The position numbers and the translations under genes are program-made. Below are positions 7,709 through 39,511 of a DNA stretch of 64,000 nt, one piece after another (positions within the stretch are counted from its first letter, which is position 1; every line of letters begins with the position of its first letter). This DNA is from Amycolatopsis camponoti (GTDB taxonomy: Bacteria > Actinomycetota > Actinomycetes > Mycobacteriales > Pseudonocardiaceae): NCBI RefSeq assembly GCF_902497555.1, contig NZ_CABVGP010000002.1, positions 3,236,501 to 3,300,500 of the forward strand, read 5' to 3'. The notes beneath the pieces are model-generated. The model saw only the letters and a program-made list of their open reading frames with translations, was not told where the DNA came from and did not search any database.

Positions 7709-8194
7709 ATGACCACGTTCCAGATCGAGCAGACCCCCGACGGGCCCGGTGTGGCCGCCGGATCCCCGCTCAAGTTCGTCCTGTCCAGCGTCCAGTCCGA
7801 CTCGCACATGTGGAACCTCGTCGCCCTCCAGCTGATCATGGAGGAGATGGGGCACGAGGTGGTCAACCTCGGCGCCTGCGTCCCGGTCGACCGGCTGCTG
7901 GCCGCGTGCCGCGCCGAGCGGCCGGACTGCCTGGTGATCAGCACCATCAACGGCCACGGCCACGTCGACGGCGCCCGGGTGATCTCCGCGCTGCGCGCCG
8001 ACGCCGCGCTGGCCGGGCTGCCCGCCGTCATCGGCGGCAAGCTCGGCGTCCAGGGCGACGCCAACGCCGAGCTGGAGACCGAGCTGCTGGCGCTGGGCTA
8101 CGACGCGGTGTTCCACGTCGGCGCCGGCGACTCCGGCCAGGCGATCGAGTCGTTCCGCGAGTTCGTCGCGGCGAACGTCCGGACCTTGCGGTGA
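7709..8194 (+). CDS. glmS: Glutamate mutase (methylaspartate mutase) sigma subunit, B12-binding
   Basis: 161-aa cobalamin-binding subunit. Glutamate mutase rearranges L-glutamate to (2S,3S)-3-methylaspartate using adenosylcobalamin. The Rossmann-like B12 fold is visible: the axial-ligand loop D31-S-H33-M-W-N36 (family motif DxHxxG, here with Asn at the Gly position), the ISTINGHGH segment at the SxL position, and VIGGKLG for the GG motif. Length suits the small subunit. ATG 7709 follows CAGGGAGC. The next gene, the epsilon subunit, starts inside its stop codon (GTGA), so the two are translationally coupled. Similar pairs supply methylaspartate to lipopeptide and macrolactam pathways such as friulimicin and vicenistatin. 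Confidence 0.9.
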   Translation: MTTFQIEQTPDGPGVAAGSPLKFVLSSVQSDSHMWNLVALQLIMEEMGHEVVNLGACVPVDRLLAACRAERPDCLVISTINGHGHVDGARVISALRADAALAGLPAVIGGKLGVQGDANAELETELLALGYDAVFHVGAGDSGQAIESFREFVAANVRTLR

Positions 8195-9441
8195 CCGCTG
8201 CCCGGTCGGTGTTCAGCAGCTTCGTGGCCGAGCACCGGCGCCGCCGGACCCTGCTCGTCCAGCCGCGCATGGGGTTCTCGGATCCCGTCACCATGCGCCG
8301 CGGGCTGCGCGCGGTCGCCGAAGCCGGGGTGCCGGCCGTCGGCACCGTGACGCTGGACAGCTACACCCGCACCGGGCAGCACGACCTCGCCGCCATGTCC
8401 CTCGCCTCCGGCGTCCCGCTCAACGGCTACCCGCTGGTGGCGCTCGGCGCGGCCGTCACCGCCGAGCTGGTGGACGGCCTGTACGGCCCGCGCTTCCCGG
8501 TCCAGGTGCGGCACGGGTCGGCGCAGCCGGAGGACATCTTCGCCACGATGCTCGAAGCCGGGCTCGACGCCTCCGAGGGCGGGCCGGTGTCCTACTGCCT
8601 GCCCTACAGCAGCGTGCCGCTGCGGACGGCGGCGAAGTCGTGGTCGCGCTCGGCGTCGCTGCTGGCCGGGCAGGCCGTGGAGTGCCACCTGGAGAGTTTC
8701 GGCGGCTGCATGCTCGGGCAGCTGTGCCCGCCGGGCCTGCTCGTCGCGCTGTCGGTGCTGGAGTGCCTGTTCTTCGCCGAACACGGCGTGCGCAGCGTCT
8801 CGGCCAGCTACGCGCAGCAGACCAGCCCGGAGCAGGACGCCGAAGCGCTGTGGGCGATGCGCCGGCTGTGCGCCGAAGAACTGTCCACTGTGGACCACCA
8901 CGTCGTGCTCTACACCTACATGGGCCTGTTCCCGGAGTCCGCGGCCGGGGCGCGGGAGCTGGTCGCCGAGAGCGTCCGGCTGGCCGTGCGCACCGGCACC
9001 GAGCGGCTGATCGTCAAGACCACCGCGGAAGCGCACCGGATCCCGACCGTCGAGGAGAACGTCGAGGCCCTGCGGCTGGCGCACGCCACGGCGCTGGAGC
9101 AGCCCGCTCCGGCCGCGCCGCCGGCGGGGGACACCGAGGTGTACGCGCAGGCGCGGCTGCTGGTCGACGAGGTGCGCTCGCTCGCCCCGACGCTGGCCGA
9201 GGCGCTGCCGGCGGCGTTCGAGCGCGGCCTGCTCGACGTCCCGTACTGCCTGCACCCCGACAACGGCAACGAAACCCGGTGCGTGCTCGACGACGAAGGC
9301 CGCCTGCAGTGGTGGCACACCGGCCGGATGCCGCTGCCGTCCGCGCTGGGCGGCCGTCGCGGCCGCGACCGGGTCAGCGCGACCCGGCTGCTCGCCGACT
9401 TGTCCTACCACCGCCGAAGGCTCGACCCGGTCCTGTCCTGA
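8191..9441 (+). CDS. glmE: Glutamate mutase (methylaspartate mutase) epsilon subunit
   Basis: 416-aa catalytic subunit, shorter than clostridial enzymes (about 480 aa) but in the range I expect for natural-product versions. It starts at GTG 8191, overlapping the glmS stop. It would bind glutamate and cobalamin in a TIM-barrel; segments such as LVQPRMGFSDPVTMRRGL, QVRHGSAQPEDI, LESFGGCMLGQLCPPG and SASYAQQTSPEQD match the family in order. Together with glmS it should produce 3-methylaspartate at the head of the NRPS operon. No canonical Asp-coding module exists downstream, so the product is probably modified before use (see the synthetase-like gene next). Confidence 0.88.
   Translation: MTAARSVFSSFVAEHRRRRTLLVQPRMGFSDPVTMRRGLRAVAEAGVPAVGTVTLDSYTRTGQHDLAAMSLASGVPLNGYPLVALGAAVTAELVDGLYGPRFPVQVRHGSAQPEDIFATMLEAGLDASEGGPVSYCLPYSSVPLRTAAKSWSRSASLLAGQAVECHLESFGGCMLGQLCPPGLLVALSVLECLFFAEHGVRSVSASYAQQTSPEQDAEALWAMRRLCAEELSTVDHHVVLYTYMGLFPESAAGARELVAESVRLAVRTGTERLIVKTTAEAHRIPTVEENVEALRLAHATALEQPAPAAPPAGDTEVYAQARLLVDEVRSLAPTLAEALPAAFERGLLDVPYCLHPDNGNETRCVLDDEGRLQWWHTGRMPLPSALGGRRGRDRVSATRLLADLSYHRRRLDPVLS
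8884..8894. repeat. TCCACWGTGGA palindrome (first of at least seven dispersed copies)
   Basis: The 11-mer TCCACTGTGGA or TCCACAGTGGA is found at 8884-8894, 13401-13411, 19640-19650, 27437-27447, 36340-36350, 41139-41149 and 47202-47212, each inside a coding region. Six copies are in the same reading frame and encode Ser-Thr-Val-Asp in unrelated proteins with the rare Thr codons ACT or ACA. Near matches occur at about 11147, 32197 and 49258. The count was made by eye and may be incomplete. Confidence 0.7.
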
Positions 9442-9471
9442 TCCGTCCCGACCAGCTGGGAGTGAAACGCC

Positions 9472-10455
9472 ATGGAGTACACCGATCCGCCGGACCCGCG
9501 CACGCACCTGACCTCGGAGACCACGCGGCACGTGCTGGGCCTGCAGCACAAGATGCTCACCGAGGCACGCGCGTTCCTCGGCGCCCGCGGCTTCACCGAG
9601 CTGCTGCCGCCGGTGATCGGCCCGGTCACCGACCCCGGCGGCCGCGGCGCGAAGCAGGTCGACGTCGACTTCTACGGGCACCGCTACAAGCTGATGACCA
9701 GCGCGATCCTGTACAAGCAGGCGTCGCTGCTCGGCTTCTCGAAGATCTTCTACGTCGCGCCGAACGTGCGGCTGGAGCCCCTGGAGACGGCGAACACGAG
9801 CCGGCACCTGGCCGAGTTCCACCAGCTCGACGTCGAGGTCGCCGGCGCGTCCCGCGACGACGTGCTCGACCTGCTGCAGGACCTGGTGGCGCACGTGGTG
9901 CGCCGGGTCGTGGAGGACGCGGGCGACGTGCTGGAGGCGCTCGGGCGTGACTCGGGCGCGTTCGCCGACCTGCTCGGCGGCGCGTTCGGCCGGCTGTCGC
10001 ACGCCACCGCCGTCGAGACCTTGCGCGAGCTGGGGCACCCGCAGAGCGAGGACGCCGAGATCGACTGGGCGGGGGAGGCGATCCTGTCGGAGAAGCACGC
10101 GCGGCCGTTCTTCCTCGTCGACTACCCGAAGGGCTCGCGGGGGTTCTACGACCGGGAAAGCGTTTCCACGCCGGGTGTCCTGCGGAACTTCGACCTGATC
10201 GCGCCGGAGGGGTACGGCGAGCTGTGCAGCGGCAGCGAGCGCGAGCACGACTACGGCCGGATCGTCACGCGGATGCGCGAGACGGGCGAGAACCCGGCGA
10301 AGTACGCGTGGTACCTCGACCTGGTCCGCACCGGCATCCCGGCGAGCGCCGGGTTCGGCCTGGGCGTGCAGCGGTTCACGCGGTACGTGGCCGGGCTGGA
10401 CGCGGTGTGGCAGGCGACGGCGTTCCCGAAGCTGCCGGGGGTGGTCTCGCCGTGA
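9472..10455 (+). CDS. AsnRS/AspRS-like catalytic core; candidate (methyl)asparagine synthetase
   Basis: 327-aa class IIb aminoacyl-tRNA-synthetase catalytic domain without the N-terminal OB-fold anticodon-binding domain. Motif 2 is intact (R100-L-E102, then TSRHLAEFHQLDVE, 109-122) and motif 3 is present as GFGLGVQR (294-301; the usual Glu is Gln300, Arg301 kept). A free-standing core of about this size is known in archaea as an AspRS paralogue that acts as asparagine synthetase, via aspartyl-AMP and ammonia. Set directly after glutamate mutase, and with an Asn-type code in the last NRPS module, the likely role is amidation of 3-methylaspartate to 3-methylasparagine. Alternatives: simple asparagine supply, or aminoacyl-adenylate or tRNA-dependent transfer. 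Family firm; substrate inferred. Confidence 0.82.
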   Translation: MEYTDPPDPRTHLTSETTRHVLGLQHKMLTEARAFLGARGFTELLPPVIGPVTDPGGRGAKQVDVDFYGHRYKLMTSAILYKQASLLGFSKIFYVAPNVRLEPLETANTSRHLAEFHQLDVEVAGASRDDVLDLLQDLVAHVVRRVVEDAGDVLEALGRDSGAFADLLGGAFGRLSHATAVETLRELGHPQSEDAEIDWAGEAILSEKHARPFFLVDYPKGSRGFYDRESVSTPGVLRNFDLIAPEGYGELCSGSEREHDYGRIVTRMRETGENPAKYAWYLDLVRTGIPASAGFGLGVQRFTRYVAGLDAVWQATAFPKLPGVVSP

Positions 10456-11711
10456 CCGCGTTGAGTGCCGGGGGCTTCCCGGAGGATTCGGTTCGGGCAC
10501 GGGCGCTTCAGGGTGCCGCGGCGGTGTTCCCTCCCGCTTCTTCCTATGGGACTTCGCTATTCGGCGCTGCTGCTTCTTCGTCATCTGGTGATGTCTTGGA
10601 CGAGGCCCGGCTGGTGCCGCCGGTGTTCGTGCCGCGGCGGCTGGAGAAGCTGATCGAGCTGGGCCGCGAGCCGCTGTACGGCGACGTCTCGCTGTCGACG
10701 TCGATCGGCGGGTTCGAGTCTTCGCTGCCGCTGTACCTGTCGGCGTTCGGATCGACGCAGGTGGCGGGCGCCGGCCTGGGTGCCGCGGCGTCGGCGCAGG
10801 CCGCGCGGCTCGGGATCCCGATGGTGATCGGCGAGAACGTCGTCCCGATGCACGGTCACGGCCGTGCGGGCGGCGCGTCGGACGGGACGCTGCTGGAGCG
10901 GATGCGGGCGTACGCGGACGCGGTGCCCGACGGGCTCGGCGGCGTGGTCGTCCAGCAGAGCACCGAGGACGCGGACGCGGAGGTGTGGAACCTCGTGTAC
11001 TCGGACCCGTCGGCGGCACCGTTGCTGGAGTCCGGGCGGCTGGCGTTCGAGCTGAAGGTGGGCCAGGGCGCGAAGCCGGGTCTCGGCGGGATGACGCTGG
11101 TCTCGCCTTCGGTCGCCGCTTCACTATCCGATTTGTACACAGTGGACGCTTCGCTGGGCGCACGGGTACTGCGGAGCAGCTCGCCGGGGACGTTCACCGA
11201 CGAGATCCTCCGCCAGCAGATCCGCTTGATGCGCAACAACTTCCCGCGAGCCGGGGTGTGGGTGAAGCTCCCACCCGGCCGCGATGTGGCTTCGGCGGCC
11301 TCGGTGGCTTGGGCGGCAGGGGCCTCCGCGGTGACGGTCGACGGCGCCGAGGGCGGGTCGGGCTGGGCCCCGACATCTTTCGCCTCCGTGGGGCTCCCAC
11401 TGGCGGAATGCCTGGCGCGCATCGGCACGCCGGCGGGGTGCCTGCTGGCGTCGGGCCGCATGTGGGAGGGGACGCGAGTGGCGAAGGTCCTGGCACTGGG
11501 TGCCCGCGCGGCGGGCCTCGGCCGGGCGGCGCTGCTGGCGGTGGACACGGACCCGGTCGACGGGCTGGTCCGCTTCGCGGAGGCGCTGGCCTTGGAGCTG
11601 CGGCTGCTGCTGAGCGCATTGGGCCAGTACCGAGCCGACGCACTGACCCGCGACGACGTGTGGTTCCCGGGCGACGCGCCGGACCGGGTCCGTGAGCAGG
11701 TGTTGTCATGA
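10452..11711 (+). CDS. Glutamate-synthase-like FMN-binding protein lacking Fe-S cysteines
   Basis: 419-aa TIM-barrel protein of the GltB FMN-domain family, starting at GTG 10452 inside the previous stop (GTGA). Typical motifs are KVGQGAKPGLGG (202-213), VDGAEGGSG (296-304) and ASGRMWEGTRVAKVLALG (333-350). In glutamate synthases the segment after AALIA holds three cysteines for a 3Fe-4S cluster; here it reads AALLAVDTDP (359-368) with none. There is also no glutaminase domain. It is therefore unlikely to be an ordinary glutamate synthase and may be an FMN oxidoreductase acting on an amino or imino acid in this pathway, or a local aminating enzyme. Position in the operon ties it to precursor supply; the reaction is unknown. 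Confidence 0.75.
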   Translation: MTALSAGGFPEDSVRARALQGAAAVFPPASSYGTSLFGAAASSSSGDVLDEARLVPPVFVPRRLEKLIELGREPLYGDVSLSTSIGGFESSLPLYLSAFGSTQVAGAGLGAAASAQAARLGIPMVIGENVVPMHGHGRAGGASDGTLLERMRAYADAVPDGLGGVVVQQSTEDADAEVWNLVYSDPSAAPLLESGRLAFELKVGQGAKPGLGGMTLVSPSVAASLSDLYTVDASLGARVLRSSSPGTFTDEILRQQIRLMRNNFPRAGVWVKLPPGRDVASAASVAWAAGASAVTVDGAEGGSGWAPTSFASVGLPLAECLARIGTPAGCLLASGRMWEGTRVAKVLALGARAAGLGRAALLAVDTDPVDGLVRFAEALALELRLLLSALGQYRADALTRDDVWFPGDAPDRVREQVLS

Positions 11712-11740
11712 GCCCCCAGTCGGCTGGTCTACCGCGGCCG

Positions 11741-11786
11741 GTCGTGAGTGAGAAACAGTGTTCTAACCCGGTTTCCCACTCACGAC
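11741..11786. repeat. Intergenic inverted repeat (stem-loop)
   Basis: Arms GTCGTGAGTGAGAAAC (11741-11756) and GTTTCCCACTCACGAC (11771-11786) pair over 16 positions with one A:C mismatch around a 14-base loop. It sits between the FMN-protein gene and the MFS gene. It could attenuate or terminate transcription inside the operon or stabilise mRNA, and may belong to a dispersed repeat family of this genome; the latter cannot be tested here. Confidence 0.6.
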
Positions 11787-11814
11787 CCCAGGTGAGCACG
11801 GCCGGCGGTGCGTC

Positions 11815-13326
11815 ATGACCGCGGTCGACGAGCCTCGCACCGGAGCCGGGCCGAGTGGCGCGGCGGATGGTGGCGGGATTGTGCCGGGTGCTGCGGCCGC
11901 GAGCGGTGCAGTGGCTGCCGAGCCGGGTGCCGCGGGTATGGCTGCTGCGAAGGGCGCAGCCGTTGCTGCGGCTCGGGCAGGTGCTGCGGCGCGGGGTGGT
12001 GTGGGCGGGGCCGGCATTGCCGCGGCCGAGCCCGGCATCGCCGGGAGCGGCGGTGCGAACGTGCCGGGTCCGGGCTTCGACACGACCGAGCCAGGCATCG
12101 CTGCCCGGCCCACCACCGGCGCCGGCAAAGCCCTCCCCGCTCCCTTCCTCGGCCTGGTCCTCGCGATGGGCCTCTCCTCCTTCGGGGACGCGGTCTGGCT
12201 GATCGCCCTCTCGGTCACCCTCGTCGGCACCGCCGGGCCCGCCGTCGCCGGCCTGATCCTCGCCCTCGGCTCGCTCCCCAAAGTCCTCACCCTGCTCGTC
12301 GGCGGCGCCGTCGCCGACCGGACCGGGCCGCGGCGCGTGCTCGTCACCACCGACCTGGTCCGGGCCGGGGCCATGCTCGCCGGGGCCGCCGCCGTGCTCG
12401 CGGTCGGGCCGCGGGTTCCGCTGCTCGCCGGGCTCATCGTCGTCATGGCCGTCGCCAGTGCCTTCTTCATCCCGGCCTCCGATGCGCTGCGCCCGAACCT
12501 GCTGCCGCCCGAACACCTCGTCCGCGGCAACGCCGTCTACCTCGCCGCCGTGCGGGGTGGGCAAGCCGCCGGTGGGGCGCTCGGGTCGTGGCTGGCCGGG
12601 CTCGGCGGGCTCGTCGTCGTCGCCGCGGTCAACGGGGTCAGCTTCCTCGTCTCCGCCGTCGCCGCCGGGAACACCAAGACCCTCGGGAAAGCCGAAACAC
12701 GGCGAGAGCGCGTCAAGGTCAAGCAGCTCCTGAGGGACGTCGGCGAAGGTTGCCGGTACGTCGCGAAGAGGCCCGCCCTGCGGACCGCCATGATCGTCAC
12801 CGGTCTCCTCGAGCTCAGCGGCGCCGGTCCGATCAACCTCGGCCTGGTCCTGCTCGGCGGCACCCGGGGCGCCGGCTGGCTGCTCACCGCCATGACGCTC
12901 GGCGCGTCCCTCGCCTTCGTCGTCTCGGTCAAGTGGCCGCCGCGCGAGAAAGCCGGGCGGCTGGCCACCGGCGGCCTCGCCGCGCAGGTCGTCTGCCTCG
13001 CCCTGCTGGCCACGACGAACCTCGCCGTCGGCATCGCCGCCTTCTTCGCACTCGGCCTGGTCGCCGGCCTCACCGCGCTCGTGCTCGTGAGCCTCGCCCA
13101 GCGGTGGTCGACACCGGAGATGCGCGGGCGCGTCATGTCGATCCTCGCGCTGTTCACCCTCGCCGCCACCCCGGTCGGCAACCTGCTGATCGGCGTGCTC
13201 ACCGAGGCGATCGGCGTCCCGCTCACCATGTTCGCCCACGCCGCGGTCGCGCTCGTCGCGCTCGCCCTGCTCGTCGCCACCCCGGCACTCGGCCGGGCCG
13301 CCCTCACAGAGGAGAAGAAGTCATGA
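11815..13326 (+). CDS. MFS exporter with Ala/Gly-rich N-terminal extension
   Basis: 503 aa from ATG 11815. From about residue 105 it is a standard 12-helix major facilitator of the actinobacterial drug-exporter type (motif A-like [12 protein letters not shown], about residues 162-173). Position before mbtH and the NRPS suggests export of the peptide product or self-resistance. The first roughly 100 residues are a low-complexity Ala/Gly/Pro stretch with repeats such as AAEPGIAG and TTEPGIAA, unusual for this family. No good ribosome site precedes ATG 11815, so the true start may be further in, which would remove part of the extension. Its stop overlaps the mbtH start (ATGA). Confidence 0.82.
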   Translation: MTAVDEPRTGAGPSGAADGGGIVPGAAAASGAVAAEPGAAGMAAAKGAAVAAARAGAAARGGVGGAGIAAAEPGIAGSGGANVPGPGFDTTEPGIAARPTTGAGKALPAPFLGLVLAMGLSSFGDAVWLIALSVTLVGTAGPAVAGLILALGSLPKVLTLLVGGAVADRTGPRRVLVTTDLVRAGAMLAGAAAVLAVGPRVPLLAGLIVVMAVASAFFIPASDALRPNLLPPEHLVRGNAVYLAAVRGGQAAGGALGSWLAGLGGLVVVAAVNGVSFLVSAVAAGNTKTLGKAETRRERVKVKQLLRDVGEGCRYVAKRPALRTAMIVTGLLELSGAGPINLGLVLLGGTRGAGWLLTAMTLGASLAFVVSVKWPPREKAGRLATGGLAAQVVCLALLATTNLAVGIAAFFALGLVAGLTALVLVSLAQRWSTPEMRGRVMSILALFTLAATPVGNLLIGVLTEAIGVPLTMFAHAAVALVALALLVATPALGRAALTEEKKS

Positions 13327-13529
13327 CCAACCCCTTCGAAGACGAGAACGGCACCTTCCTGGTCCTGGTCAACGCCGAGAACCAGCACTCGCTCTGGCCG
13401 TCCACTGTGGACGTCCCCGAGGGCTGGCGGACCGTGCACGGCGTGGACACGCGCGCCGCGTGCCTGGAGTACGTCGAGACGCACTGGACCGACCTGCGTC
13501 CGGCGAGCCTCGTCGCCTCGATGCGCTGA
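13323..13529 (+). CDS. mbtH: MbtH-like NRPS accessory protein
   Basis: 68-aa protein matching the MbtH family along its length: [24 protein letters not shown], then [30 protein letters not shown]. The conserved Trp and the S-L-W-P and E-x-H-W-T-D-x-R-P signatures are present. MbtH proteins bind adenylation domains and are often needed for their folding or activity. The GAGGAGAAG ribosome site and ATGA overlap couple it to the exporter; the NRPS gene follows after 41 bp. With eight A domains in the operon, one MbtH probably serves all of them. Confidence 0.95.
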   Translation: MTNPFEDENGTFLVLVNAENQHSLWPSTVDVPEGWRTVHGVDTRAACLEYVETHWTDLRPASLVASMR

Positions 13530-13570
13530 CCCCCCCACCCGCCGGCAGAACCGAACTGGAGCTGATCTAC

Positions 13571-37548
<23,978 letters not shown>

Positions 37549-37559
37549 AGGAGAACGCC

Positions 37560-38483
37560 ATGACCGAAGACCTCGCGGTCGCCGCACCGGCCCCCGCCAC
37601 CGTCACCGATCCGCGCGCGGGCAGCTACCGCGTCGACGCCCATCACGGCGAAATCCTGCAAGGGGTCTTCGTCGCCGACGGCCGCCTGCGCCGCGGGCTT
37701 GTCACCCTGCCGTGCCCGCTCTACAGCACCCGCGCCACCTTCCTGCCCACCGAGGACACCGGCACGACGGTGCGTCCCGCGTGGCGCACCAAGGCCCGCC
37801 GCGCCGCCGACCTCACCCTGGCCCGGCTCGGCACCCCGGTCCCCGGCGGCCTGCTCGACATCACCAGCGACATCCCGCTGTGCCGCGGCTTCGGCTCCTC
37901 GACCGCGGACGTGACGTCGGCGATCGGCGCGGTCCTCGCCGCGACCGGCCGACGGCTCTCACCCGCCGAGGTCGGCGCGCTGGCCGTCGAAGCCGAGACC
38001 GCGTCCGACTCGCTGATGTACGGCGGCCGGGCGGTCGTCTTCGCCCATCGCGAAGGCGAGCCGATCGAGGACCTGGGGGAGCTGATGCCCCTGTCCGTGC
38101 TGGGCTTCGGCACCAGCCCCGGCGGCCGCGGCGTCGACACGCTCGAACTCCCGCCCGCGCGCTACACGTCGTGGGAGATCGAGGCGTTCCGGCCGTTGCG
38201 CGGCCTGCTGCGGCGGGCCGTCCGCGACGGCGACGCGGGCCTGCTCGGCCGCGTCGCCACCGCCAGCACCCTGCTCAACCAGCGGCACCTGCCCATCCCC
38301 GGGCTGGACGACATCCTCGCCGCCGCCCGCGCCGCCGGGGCCGTCGGCGTGCAGGTGGCCCACAGCGGCGACGTCGCCGGCCTGCTCTTCGACGCGACCG
38401 ACGCCGAGACCCCGGCCCGGCTGGAGTTCGCCGCGACCCGGCTCGACGTGACCGAAACCTGGCAGTTCGAAACCGAGAGGTGA
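37560..38483 (+). CDS. GHMP kinase, L-threonine kinase (PduX)-like
   Basis: 307-aa GHMP-superfamily kinase with the ATP loop PLCRGFGSSTADVTSAI (106-122). Overall sequence resembles PduX-type L-threonine kinases, which make O-phospho-L-threonine. ATG 37560 follows GAAGGAG, 12 bp after the NRPS stop. Next to a cysteine-synthase-like gene, its role is probably to activate the side-chain hydroxyl of Thr (or Ser) as a leaving group for beta-replacement by an amine, the first step to 2,3-diaminobutyrate (or 2,3-diaminopropionate). I recall comparable kinase genes in pacidamycin- and friulimicin-type clusters. Substrate is inferred. Confidence 0.8.
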   Translation: MTEDLAVAAPAPATVTDPRAGSYRVDAHHGEILQGVFVADGRLRRGLVTLPCPLYSTRATFLPTEDTGTTVRPAWRTKARRAADLTLARLGTPVPGGLLDITSDIPLCRGFGSSTADVTSAIGAVLAATGRRLSPAEVGALAVEAETASDSLMYGGRAVVFAHREGEPIEDLGELMPLSVLGFGTSPGGRGVDTLELPPARYTSWEIEAFRPLRGLLRRAVRDGDAGLLGRVATASTLLNQRHLPIPGLDDILAAARAAGAVGVQVAHSGDVAGLLFDATDAETPARLEFAATRLDVTETWQFETER

Positions 38484-38488
38484 GTCCG

Positions 38489-39511
38489 ATGACCCTTGCC
38501 GCCCCCGTCAGCCGGTCCGTCGTGGAGGCGACCGAGCTGCCCCGGATCATCCGGATCCGGCCCAACTTCCACGTCGCCGCCTTCGGCCTGATGAAGCTGC
38601 TGCCCGCCCGGTTCATGCTCGACCGCGCCGAAGAACGCGGTGAAGTCGGTCCCGGCACGACCGTGCTCGAGACGTCGTCGGGCACCTTCGGCCTCGGCCT
38701 CGCGATGGTCTGCCGGCTGCGCGGCTACCCGCTCACGATCGTCGGCGACCCGGCCATCGACGCTCCGCTGAAGCGCCGCCTCGAACACCTCGGCGCCCGC
38801 GTCGAGATCTGCCCGGAGCCCAGCCCGGTCGGCGGGTTCCAGCGCGCGCGGCTCGACCGGCTCGAGGAGCTGCGCGCGGAGTACCCGAACCACTGGGTCC
38901 CCGGCCAGTACAGCAACCCCGACAACCCGCGGTCCTACGCGCTGGTGGCCGAGCAGCTCGCCGAGACGATCGGTGTGCCCGACTGTCTGGTCGGCGCGGT
39001 CGGCTCCGGCGGCTCGACGTCGGGCACCAGCTCGTTCCTGCGGATGCTCGTCCCGGACATGACGCTCATCGGCGTCGACACCCAGCGCAGCGCGATCTTC
39101 GGCCAGGAAGACGGGCCGCGCGTGCTGCGCGGGCTCGGCAACAGCCTGGTACCGCCCAACGTGGCGCACGAAAGCTACGACCAGGTGCACTGGATCGGCG
39201 CGGCCGAGGCGTTCGCCGCGACGCGTGAGCTGTACGCGCGGCACTGCCTGTTCATGGGCCCGACCAGCGGCGCGTCGTTCAAGGTCGCCGACTGGTTCTC
39301 GCGCCGGAACCCCGACGCCACGGTCGTCGCGTTGCTGCCGGACGAGGGCTACCGCTACCAGGACACGGTGTACTCCGACGAATGGCTGCGCGCGCAGGGG
39401 CTGGCGCACGCGGGCGCGGGGGAGCCGTACGAGGTCGTCGCGCCCGCCGAGCCGGGCGGCTCGTGGACGTGGCTGAACTGGGGCCGGCGCCCGCTGGCCG
39501 ACGCGTCGTGA
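38489..39511 (+). CDS. PLP-dependent cysteine-synthase-like beta-replacement enzyme
   Basis: 340-aa fold-type II PLP enzyme of the CysK/SbnA group. The Schiff-base lysine is K36, but the usual KDR context is changed to KLL; the substrate loop is ETSSGTFG (61-68) where CysK has TSGNTG, so the conserved Asn is Thr66; the phosphate loop is GSGGSTSG. These changes indicate a substrate other than O-acetylserine. With the upstream kinase it should replace the phosphate of O-phosphothreonine with an amine donor such as aspartate or glutamate. The argininosuccinate-lyase-like gene two genes on would then release the free 2,3-diamino acid. Confidence 0.82.
   Translation: MTLAAPVSRSVVEATELPRIIRIRPNFHVAAFGLMKLLPARFMLDRAEERGEVGPGTTVLETSSGTFGLGLAMVCRLRGYPLTIVGDPAIDAPLKRRLEHLGARVEICPEPSPVGGFQRARLDRLEELRAEYPNHWVPGQYSNPDNPRSYALVAEQLAETIGVPDCLVGAVGSGGSTSGTSSFLRMLVPDMTLIGVDTQRSAIFGQEDGPRVLRGLGNSLVPPNVAHESYDQVHWIGAAEAFAATRELYARHCLFMGPTSGASFKVADWFSRRNPDATVVALLPDEGYRYQDTVYSDEWLRAQGLAHAGAGEPYEVVAPAEPGGSWTWLNWGRRPLADAS

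Noticed and set aside
9472..10455. A genuine asparaginyl- or aspartyl-tRNA synthetase
   Set aside because: The protein is only the catalytic core, without the N-terminal anticodon-binding domain, and lies in a biosynthetic operon.
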